DNA from: Paraburkholderia fungorum
GTDB taxonomy: Bacteria; Pseudomonadota; Gammaproteobacteria; Burkholderiales; Burkholderiaceae
Direction: 5' to 3'
DNA: 64,000 nucleotides
Assembly: GCF_902833645.1 (NCBI RefSeq)
Contig: NZ_CADFGE010000001.1
Span: 186,001 to 250,000 of the forward strand
In this document: in pieces, positions 48,435 through 58,500 of the stretch
Layout: each line of letters starts with the position of its first letter
Position numbering within the stretch: position 1 is the first letter of the stretch
The notes under the pieces: generated by a model
The model's database searches: none
Seen by the model: only the letters and a program-made list of their open reading frames with translations
What the model was told of the DNA's origin: nothing
Translations under genes and position numbers: made by a program

Positions 48435-48896
48435 TTACTTGACCGGATCGGTATTGTTGAAGTGCGTTAAGCCATTCCGCACACCCGACGGAACGCCTGT
48501 TTGCGTCGTCTTATTCGGACCAATCAGTGGAACGTTGTTCGGGATCACATTGCCGCTCTGATCAAGATACTGACCGGCAGCGTTCTGCACGCGATAGTAA
48601 TTTCCAGCGTTGTCGTACACCACAGACATGCCTGTGGTCGGATTCGTATAGATCGTTTTCCCAGATTCCGTGTACGTCACTTGTGGATTTGATCCCACAA
48701 TGTTCTGTACGGTTTCGCTCAACGAGCCGCTTGACCAGTTGCCGCTGTTCGCCGTCGCTCTCGCCGCACCTTGAGTATTGTAAACGGGTGCGTCCGGTGT
48801 GCTGTTTGTGGCAGGTGCTTGACCGGTGGCAGAGCTTCCAGTACTGCCCTCTAGAGCCGCGCGGCGTCGCCAGACGTGTTTGTGGCAACAAATCAC
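48435..48896 (-). CDS. Orphan CdiA-type toxin tip
   Basis: This frame lacks a native start. From about residue 16 it carries the same linker as the end of the large exoprotein (Leu-Glu-Gly-Ser-Thr-Gly-Ser-Ser-Ala-Thr-Gly-Gln-Ala-Pro-Ala-Thr-Asn-Ser-Thr). A different 120-residue tip follows, containing Gly-Lys-Thr-Ile-Tyr-Thr-Asn-Pro-Thr-Thr-Gly, Val-Val-Tyr-Asp-Asn-Ala-Gly-Asn-Tyr-Tyr, and an end Leu-Thr-His-Phe-Asn-Asn. That style is common in polymorphic nuclease-type toxins, but I do not assign an activity. By recombination through the linker it could replace the present tip. Alone it has no promoter or signal for secretion. Confidence 0.75.
   Translation of the reverse strand: MICCHKHVWRRRAALEGSTGSSATGQAPATNSTPDAPVYNTQGAARATANSGNWSSGSLSETVQNIVGSNPQVTYTESGKTIYTNPTTGMSVVYDNAGNYYRVQNAAGQYLDQSGNVIPNNVPLIGPNKTTQTGVPSGVRNGLTHFNNTDPVK
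48799..48854. repeat. 56-bp repeat, orphan copy
   Basis: This segment encodes the shared linker of the toxin tip. It matches 49835-49890 at 54 of 56 positions, in the same orientation. Similarity stops sharply at both ends. Confidence 0.9.
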
Positions 48897-48948
48897 AAGC
48901 GCGAGCGAGCGACACTACGCCGTGCACTACCCGTCGCAAACCATCGCG

Positions 48949-49536
48949 CTATGGGCCATTTCCATAGGCGTCGATTAGCCCCTTTCGCCAATCCGGCACC
49001 AACTTATCAAACGGAAAGAGCGGAGAGGTGCCTCCGTCAACCAATTCCTCTATGGGTTTAGCCCATAGCTGCGCAAGCGCGCCACGGAACCGGTCGACAT
49101 CTGAACTATCACGTAACGCGATTACCGCGACATCGTTACTCTTCTCGCAGTAAATGCACCATGAGCCCGCGTCGGAGGCACAGGCATACCTATCTACCCT
49201 GTAAAGCCAACCACTCTCCGGACCACCTGACTGTAGAGCGTCGATGTATTGTTCGGTGGTCATGGCTCGATCTACGTAAATTGCTGCGACACGCTCGAAC
49301 TCCAAAACAGAAGTTAGATCGAGGTTAACAAGGCACGCTACCGTGCCGCCTTCCAAGCGCATCAACTCCGTCACAGCACCGACAAAGTGTGCACCAAAGA
49401 TGCGATCAGACTCACAAAAGAGGAACTTTCCCCATGCTCCGGTGAACACCAAGGAAGGTAGCAAAGTATCAAAGCTTACCGATTCCGTTACGTTTTCAAA
49501 TGCTGCCAATCGGGCACCAGCACTTATCTTCTTCAT
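48949..49536 (-). CDS. Presumed immunity protein for the exoprotein toxin tip
   Basis: A 195-residue soluble protein with no motif I recognise. It has several cysteines near the centre (Tyr-Ala-Cys-Ala-Ser-Asp and Trp-Cys-Ile-Tyr-Cys-Glu) and a Leu-Phe-Pro-Phe-Asp-Lys-Leu segment near the end. Its ATG lies 15 bases after the stop of the large exoprotein, with a GGGAGA site, as expected for CdiI-type genes. Assignment rests on position and spacing. Confidence 0.75.
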   Translation of the reverse strand: MKKISAGARLAAFENVTESVSFDTLLPSLVFTGAWGKFLFCESDRIFGAHFVGAVTELMRLEGGTVACLVNLDLTSVLEFERVAAIYVDRAMTTEQYIDALQSGGPESGWLYRVDRYACASDAGSWCIYCEKSNDVAVIALRDSSDVDRFRGALAQLWAKPIEELVDGGTSPLFPFDKLVPDWRKGLIDAYGNGP

Positions 49537-49551
49537 ATCAATATCTCCCGG

Positions 49552-52500
49552 CTACTTCGGATTAAGAGAGAACTTTGCCGACACACCGCCCGGCCCGAAG
49601 TATTGCCCTCCGGCTTGCCCCGTTGTCGTGCGCGTATAAATGGTATACGTCGAGGTACCGTTATTCAGGACGGTGAAGGAACCATTCTTGTTGGTACCTT
49701 GGTTAGTAACGCTATACCCGTTCGAGATCAAATTTGACTCAAACTGGTCTGCGGTAACGTTGGTCTTTACGTTCAGATACTCGCTTCCTGCGTTCGTAAT
49801 AGACGTATCGTACGTCGAGAACGGACCCGCAGCCGTGCTGTTTGTGGCAGGTGCCTGACCGGTGGCAGAGCTTCCAGTACTGCCCTCCAGTTCACCCTCA
49901 CCATTATCGCCGCCTTTCGAAAGAAGCGGGCTGGACGGGCCGCCGGCCCATCCCGGGGACACGGATACATAGCAGAACGGCGGATCACAGACCGTCACGG
50001 GTGCTGCACCGGTTGAGGGCGGATTAGGCCCATTGGGCGACGGAATTTGTCCGACCAGGTCTTTCGCATTCGAAAGGACCACCGAGGTAACTGCCTGCCC
50101 CGCTGGATTACCCGGCAACCACGGCATGAGCGTATATGCTGCGGCAATGAGGGCTTTGGCCAGCCCTCCACTTTTTGCCGCTGCTTGCGGGTCCTGAGTC
50201 GAGTTGTTCAGTGCCTCGTTCTGTGCTGCGCTCACGGCTCCTTGAACATTCTGCCCCGCCGCCGACGCTATGCCCCCACCAACCAGCGTCGAGATTGCCG
50301 TCACCAGCGCCGTCTGTCCCGTTGTCAGATCAACACCGGTCGGATCAATCGCCTTGATCACATCCGGGGCAACGATCGCACTAGCCGCCCCGCCAATTGC
50401 ACCGCCGACACATCCAGTCCCGCTTGCCGACGACAGGGCGCATCCCAAAGCTGCATGGCTCGCGACATACAACGGACTGGAGGGGTCTGGATTGCCATTT
50501 TGACCATTGAATTCGGTACCGATCGCGCTTGCACCCACGACGCCTGCATCCGCAATTACGCTGTTCTCAAAGGCCCGACCGAAGCTGCCTCCATACACAG
50601 CAGTGTCGATACCAGCTGTCACCAACCCTCGCTCAGCAATTGTCCCCAACGCCTGCCCGACTTCGGTCGCAGATGCAGTGCCGTTCGCAATATTGCTACC
50701 GATCTGTTGAAGGCCCTGCGTTCCAGCACCGAGCGCAGAGAATGCACCAGCAGTCAACGCTCCCGTCGCCCCGGCTTCAAGCATTTGCCCGAAATTGAAC
50801 CCCTGGCCAGATGCAAGTTGCCCAGCGGCACTTCCTGCCATTGCGCTAAGCGCGCCCACCGTCATCGCCATCGGAAGTGACATGGCCGCCAATTCGACGC
50901 CCATTGCGGCCGCTGCTGCCCCCGCCGTCACAATCGACGCCGCAATCGCAATAGCCGCCACCATGAACGTCGGTAGCCCGCCACCGTCCTTCACAAAGTC
51001 CGTGTGCAGGTTGTCGCTAACCGCTGTCTGCGTGAAGTTCGTACCGAGCTGTTGCTGAAGCGCAGCCAGCACCTGCTGCGTACCAGCCTGATCGACCGTG
51101 CCGTCCGCGTTGAGCTTCTGCAGTGCACCGCCGATCTGATCCAACGTCTGCACGTTGAGATCCATGTTCGCCGCGCTCATGAAGCCGCCCGGCTGAACCG
51201 TCGTACCCGTGGTATCGACGTAACCGCCCTTGACCTTGGCCCAGATCTGCCCGACGTCGACCTGGTTCGCCTGGTTGGTCAATGTGTCGGTATTGACCGT
51301 CAGCGTGTCCGAAGCAGTAATGCTTCCGGTATTCAGAATGCTGCCGCCGCTACCCTTGTCGAAATTGAGCGTGACGTTCTGGCCTGAGATATTGCCGCCA
51401 GCCGACATCGCACTCGTATTGCTCGGCAGATAGACCTGCGGCATCAGTGCCGTGATGGTCGGACACGTATTCAGCGCTGGCCCCGTCGCCGTACACGTCG
51501 GGTCCGGCACAGTCTGCTCGACGTACCAGAGCATCGGCTTGTCGAGCGCGTTGATCTGCGTCTGCGTCAGCGCATCGCCAAGTTGCAGATTGTTCGTCGT
51601 CGCATAGTCGAGTGCGTTCTGGTACAGGTACTGCTTCTCCTGTTCCGTCACGGATGTGCCGGTCTTGCTGTCGTACGTCAGCCCGTCTATAAAGCTGGCC
51701 TTGCCGGTTTGCTGCAATGCTGCCTGCTGCAGCATCAGGTCTTCTTCCTGCGGGTTGTAATAGAACAGCGTGGAACTCGGCTGAAGATTGGACGGAAGCG
51801 CATTGAGCAAATTCTGCGGACCCAGGTTGCCAAGCGTCGACGTGCCGAGCGAACTATCGACATACGAAGCCGTTCCCGCCACCGCAGTCGGGATTGCGCC
51901 GCCCACCTGATGCTGCAGCGTGATGCTGATGCCTGGCATATTCACCGGGCTGAGCGAAATAACCTGTGACGGCCCATTAACACGCGGCGTATAGGTGTTG
52001 GCCGTCGTGATGCCATTGATCAGCTTCTGGCCGGTCAGCGTCACCGACGTGCCAATCACATTGCCGACATTCTGAATCTGTCCGCCGGACGTAATCGTCA
52101 GATTCGGCGCCTGAATCGTGGCCGCGATGTTGCCGACCGGTTGTGGCGGATCGATCGTACCGCCCGTGCTCGTATAAGCACTGCCGTAGAGCGCCGTGCA
52201 TTCGGCCGGCGATCCGCAAGCCCAGACGTCGTGACGCTTGTCCGAACTGAACATGCCGGTTTGCTGCACCCAGTGCGAGTGCCAGTAAGCATTGAGCGTC
52301 TGTGCCTCATTCACCACCGGCCCCGCCACCGCGATAGTCGCCGCAGTTCCGGCAGTAATCAGACTGCCGATGTTGGTTAGGCTGCCCGCATTGATCTGCA
52401 GGTTATTGCCCGCGCTGATCACCGAGGAACTGCCTGACTGCTGGTCGACATAACCCTCGCAGTAGCTCTCCCTGTAGCCACCCGCCGTCATACAACCTGA

Positions 52501-55500
52501 ATACTGTTCCTTCGAACCGTAATCCTGATGCACAGGCACCGGCGGTGGCAGCGTGTTCGTTATAGCGCCCGACACGTTGAGCGTGATGTTATTGCCCGCC
52601 ACGATGTTGCCTGACTTGTTGGTCAGTCCTTGCGCGGGAGTTGTCGAACTCGCGGTCGTACCGACACCGCCGATCACGATGTCGTGACCCGCGAGCAGGT
52701 TGCCATACGTATTGCTGACCTGGCCGGCGGCAATCACGAGGTCGTTGCCGGCGTAAATCGTCGCGCTCTGCTGCGCGTAGCTGAAACTCGTTGTCGTCGG
52801 ATTATCTCCCCGATAACCCATTCCAGCGGCGCACTCGCTGGCCGACACGCCCGTCGCGCAGCCTGGCGAACTGCTCGTCGACGTAATGCGCTCGCCCTGG
52901 TTGCTGAACGACTGGGCTCCACTCGCATTGAAGTTGCGGCCCGCATAGATGTTGCCGCTATTAACGAGATTGCCGCCCGACAGGTTCACGTCCTGGCCAG
53001 CGACGATCAGCCCTTGCTGACCAAACGTAGTGGTCGTGGTTGTGATGCTCGCAGGGACCGGCGCGTTTGAATTGAACGTAGCCGTGGTTTCACCGCCCAC
53101 GTATCCACCGAGTTCATAAGGGATCGGCGCGTTATAAAGGCCGACTGTCCCAAGCGCTTTCAGTTGAGCCATGAAGGCGGTGAGCTGGGCTTGGTCGACC
53201 GTGTCCACAACCGTGGCCGTCACGTTTCCAAGCGAACCGTTATTCAGCGATTGCAGGTTGAAGTTGACGTTCCCGCCCGCAGAAATGATGCCGTCGGCGT
53301 TCGACAGCGAGCCTGCGGTCAGGGTGATGTTGCCCCCCGCCATGATGGTGCCCGGCGTGCCGGCGCCTGGCGCCGTGACAGTGCGATCGATACCCGGCAG
53401 AGCGATCGTCTGATATGAAACGCCGGCTTGCTGCAAATTGCTGCCGACCTGCGTCGGCTCTGTGAGTTGTGCGCCATACATGCCGGTCAAGGCGGCGTTG
53501 TGCGCCACGTCGAGCACGCCATTCGCCAGGTCGGGGCCTAGGTCGGACAAGGTCGCGTTGTAGGTATAAGTTGCGTCGTAATACGACCCGCCGTTTCCGC
53601 CCGTGAACCCATAAACCGTCTGCGTGCCGACCACTATCGAGCCATACAGTGACGGGTCATCGGCCGCCGAAACCACTTGCGTAGACGATGTCAAACCGCC
53701 CTGAACACCATTGTTGACGACCGTGCCCGCATTGATGGTGATGTTGCCCGCGGCCGAGATCGTGCCCGTCGTATTCTGCAGCGTGCCGCCCAGCGAGAAC
53801 TGCATGTTGCCGTTGGACTGGGTCGTCGCACCCTGGTTGTCGTAGTTACCGCCGTTGATCGAAAGCAGGTTGCCCGCTTCCACGGTGCCACGATTTGTCG
53901 CGTTGCCGTTGAGCGTCAGCGTGTCATCCGCATGCATTACAGCGCCGGCCACGTTGTTCAAGGTGCCGTTGAACGTCACGTCATTGCCGGTGACCTGCCC
54001 GAAGTTCGTGAACGTGCCATTGGTCGCAAGCGTCAGCGGCGCAGTCCCCGTCATCGTGCCGTAGTTATTGATGCCGTTCAGCCCAGTCAGCGTCACACTC
54101 TGGCCACCGTAATTCCACGTGCCAGTGTTGCTGATCGACCCCGCGGTAATCGAAAGCTGACCGCCCTGGCTAATCGTCCCCTGCGACGGGTCGAACGCCA
54201 TATTCGTGGCAGTGATGCCCATATTGCGTTGCGCGAGCAACTGACCGCCCGGGTTATAAAAGGAGCCGTTGCCGCCATTGATCGTCAATGAGACGTCGCC
54301 GGTCGTCGGTCCACCGGGCGCATTGGGATTGCCCGCAAAAATAAGCCCGTTCTGATTGTTCAGCGATCCGGTGTTGATGTTCAGGCTGTTCACCGCCATC
54401 AACGATCCGCCGCTGTTGTTCAGCCCGCCCGCCACCGTCACATTGGTTGTCGAACCGTTCACCAGACCCGCGTTGGTGAAGTTCGTGGCGTTGACCGTCG
54501 TGGTATTCGTCGACGCCAGCGATGCATTCGCCGCATTGGTCACATTCGGCGCGGACACATACAGCGCCCCACCTGAAAGCACCTGGCTCGCGTTATAGAA
54601 CCCATTCCCAGAAGTCAGCGTCGCGGCCCCAACCACATCCACCGCCGACCCAACCAGCGAGAGCTGATTCGAGGCCGCCGCCGTCAACGCCCCGCCGACA
54701 ATCGCCGTCCCCAGCGTCACATTCGTACCGCTGAACTGCATATTCCCCGTGGACACCATCGACGCCTGACTCGCATCGAGCGTCCCCTGCGCGGTCACCG
54801 AAACGTTCTTCGACCCACCTTGCGAGCCACTCAACGTGACGTTGCCGCCGCTCAACTTAAACTGCCCCGCCACCGTGCTGCTGCCGCTCAACGTGAGCTT
54901 CTGCCCGGCACTCATCGTCGTATCGCCGTTCGACGACACGCCGGCCACGGTCACGTTGCCCTGCGTCCCCGTGACATTCACCGTGCCCATCGACGACACC
55001 GCGCCCGTCACCTTCGCATCTCGCGCAGCCTGAATCGCCACGTTGCCACCGGACTGCAGGTCACCACCAAAACTCACACTGCCACCCGTAGATGTGGCCG
55101 TGACATTACCCACCGCCGTCGTCGCGCCGAGCGACATATCGCCGACCGACGTCGCGGTAAACAGCCCCGCACCCTGAATCCCGCCAAGCGTGATGCCTGC
55201 ACCCGCGCCGATCGTGATGTCCTTACCGAACGTCAGCGCGCCGCCACCGTTCACCGAACCGCCCGCGTTGATCGTCGCGAGGCCGAGGCCGAGGAACGAG
55301 CCGGTCAACGTCGCGGTGCCGCCGGCGGTCAGCGTCGTGTCGCCGTTGACGAGTTCGCCATTCAGCGCCAGCGTGCCGCCCGAAGTGGCCTTCAAATTTC
55401 CCTGACTGGTCACCGCGCCGCCGACATTGAGATTGCCGCCCGTCGCAGTCAGCGTGACATCGGAATTCGCGCCGACAGTACCGCTTGTCGTCAAGTTGCG

Positions 55501-58500
55501 ACCCGCCGTCACGTTGAGCTTGTCAGTCGCCGAAGCGTTACCGACGACCGTCGCATCGCGCGCAGCCGTCACGCTGATCGCCGAGCCGGACGCGAGCGTG
55601 CCGCCCACATTCACGTCGCCTGCACCGTTGTGTCCTTGCGCCTGCAACGCAATCGCGCCGCCGGCTTGCGCGGAACCCATCGAGACGTCATTGCCCGCCG
55701 TCGCATTCAATGCGCCGTTCGTTAAGACACCCCCGGTCACGCCGATGCTGCCGCCCGCGTTCAACGTCGCCTGCTGGCCAAAAGCTACAGAACCCGCGTT
55801 AATCGAACCGCCCGCCGTCAACGTACCCACGTTCTGCGCGCCGATGCCGCCCGACAGCGTCATGTCGCCGCCCGACGTGAGTTGCGCATTGCCGCCCACC
55901 GTCGTCGCGCCGGAGAACGTGAGCGCCTGCCCCACGTTCGCATTCAGATTGCCTTGCGTCGTGACATTCGCCGCACTCGCGTTACCGCTGGTCGCCGTCA
56001 GCGTCAGATCGCCTGCCGAGTTAATGTCGGCGAGCGTGATATTGCGCGCGGCATCGATCGTCGTCGCGCCGCCTGCGTTATTCGCACCTCCCACGCCGAC
56101 ATCGCGTGCCGCCTGCAGCACCAGCGTGCCGAGCGCCGCAGCCGTGCCGCCGAGCGTCACGTCACCGCCGCCAGCGTTACCATTCGCGGTCACGGCAAGA
56201 TTGCCGGTCACCGCCTGCACGCTGCCCAGGCCCGCGCTGTTGCCACCCGTCACCGTGACGCTCGCGCCTTGCAGCGCACCGGTCAATGCGAGGTCGTGCG
56301 AAGCATTCAGCGTCGCCGCCTGAGCAAACGCCGCCGTGCCCGCGCCGTTGATATCGTGCGATGCCGTCAACGTGCCGCCAAGTTGACCCGCGAGCGCACC
56401 GGTCAGCATGATGTCGCGGCCCGCCTGCACGGTCACGTCTCTCGCCGCGTTGATCGTGCCACCGAGCTGCGTATCGAGCGCGGACGTGAGATTCAGCGCG
56501 CCAGACGTGGTCGTGGTGCCGGTTAGCGCAATGCTGCCGGCTGCAGCCGTAGCAGTGAGATCGCCCGCAGTGGTTTGTACCGTACCGCTCACCGTCACGT
56601 TGCGTTGTGCAGCAAGCGTCAACGAATCGCCGGTCGTCAACGAACCGCTGACCAGCACGTCGCGCGCCCCGCTTAACGTGACCAGACCGGGCGCCGTTGC
56701 CGCACCCGTGATTGCCGCATCGCCGCCGCCTGCATTGCCGTTAGCAGTAAGCGTCAAGGTCGTAGCCGAATTGACGTCGTGCAGCGTGGCGCTGTTGCCA
56801 CCGAGCGCACTGATAACGTTCGCCTGCACGCTCCCGGTCAGCGCGACGTCGCGTTGCGCCGTGTAGTTCGCCGCCTGCGTAAACGCCTGCGTGCCGGCAC
56901 CACCGATATCGCGGCCCGCCGTCACAAAGCCGTTCGCCTGGCCGATCAGCAAACCGTTCAACAGCGCATCGCGGCCCGCACTCAACGTTGCGTCGCCAAC
57001 CGCACTCGTGCTCGCGCCGAGCGACAGGTCGAGACCCGTCGTGATGGTCAGTTTGCCGCCGCTGTTGATACCGCCCGTCGCGTTCAAACTGCCTTGCCGC
57101 GCATTGAGCACCGCGTCGCCGACCGACTCGACCGCGCCTGCGGCGTTGATATCGTGTTGTGCGTCAATGCCGACGGTCGTGCCGCTCGCGATCTTGCCCG
57201 TCGTCGCTACGGTCACATCGTTCTGCGCCGTCGCCGTCACAGCACCCGCTGCGGCAACGGAACCGTTGACCGTGAGATTGCCGGGGCCATTAGCCGTATT
57301 CGTGCCGTTCGCGTTCAACGTGACGGTGCTGGCGGATTCGACGTTGTTCACGCCGATGTTCCCCGCCGCGGTCACCTGAACCGCCTGGCCCTGAATCAAC
57401 CCGCCTTGCGCCACATCCCGGCCCGCATTTAGCGTGGCCGCCTGCGTGAATGTCATCGTGCCCGCGCCGCCGATGTCACGACCCGCCGTGACGATGCCTT
57501 GCCCCTGCCCGGCAAGCATGCCGGTCACGTTGACGTCGCGCGCTGCGTTGAGCGTCGTATCGAGTGCAGCCGTGGTCGTTCCGCCAAGATTGATGTCGGA
57601 ACCGGCCTGCACGTTGAACGCGCCGTTGCTCGCGATCGTGCCCGTCGAACCGACATTGCCGTTCTGCGCGGTCAGCGTGGTGTCATTAGCCGATTGAATC
57701 GATCCGCTAAAGCCGATGTTCTGACCGGCGTTCACCGTCACCCCCGCACCGCCGGTGACCGCACCGGTGATGTTCAGATCCTGAGTCGCCGCAAGCGCGA
57801 GGCTCGATGCCGCCTGCACGTCATGCACCGTCGCTGAACCGCCCGCATTCGTCTGCACGGTGCCGCCGCGCAGCGAACCGGTCAGATTCGTGTCGCCACC
57901 GGAACTGACGTTCGCCACGAGGCCGAACGCGCTGGTCGCCGCGCCCCCAATCGAGCCGCCGGCCGTCAGCGTGCCATTGCCTTGCGCAACCACCGAACCG
58001 TTCATCGTCAGATTCTGGCCGGCGTTGACAGTCAGGTCGCCGAGCGCGGAAGTACCCTGCGTACCGAGGTCGACCGATTGCGCTGCATCGACCAGCAGGT
58101 TGTCGCCGGACTGAATGTTGCCGGTACTCGTCAGCGATCCCGCCGCGTTCGTCAGTGCGACGTTGCCATTCGACGCGACGCTGCCTGCGATCGACGTGTT
58201 GCCGCCGCTCGTCACGCTCAGCGCGTTCGCACTCTGCAACGCGCCATTGATCGACGTGTCGCCGCTCGAAGTCAGCGACGCCGTCGACAACGAAGCAACC
58301 AGGCCGTTGACCGCCAGCGTGCCGCCATTCGCCGCAACCTGGAGCGCCGAGTTCGCCTGCACGTTGTTCAACGCGACGGAATGACCTGCAGTCAACGAGA
58401 CGCCGGCGCCTTGCAACGCACCGGTCACCGACAAATCGTTCGCGGCGGTAACGTTCGCATCCTTGACGAAGCCGCTGCTGCCGCCTGCGATCACGTTATG

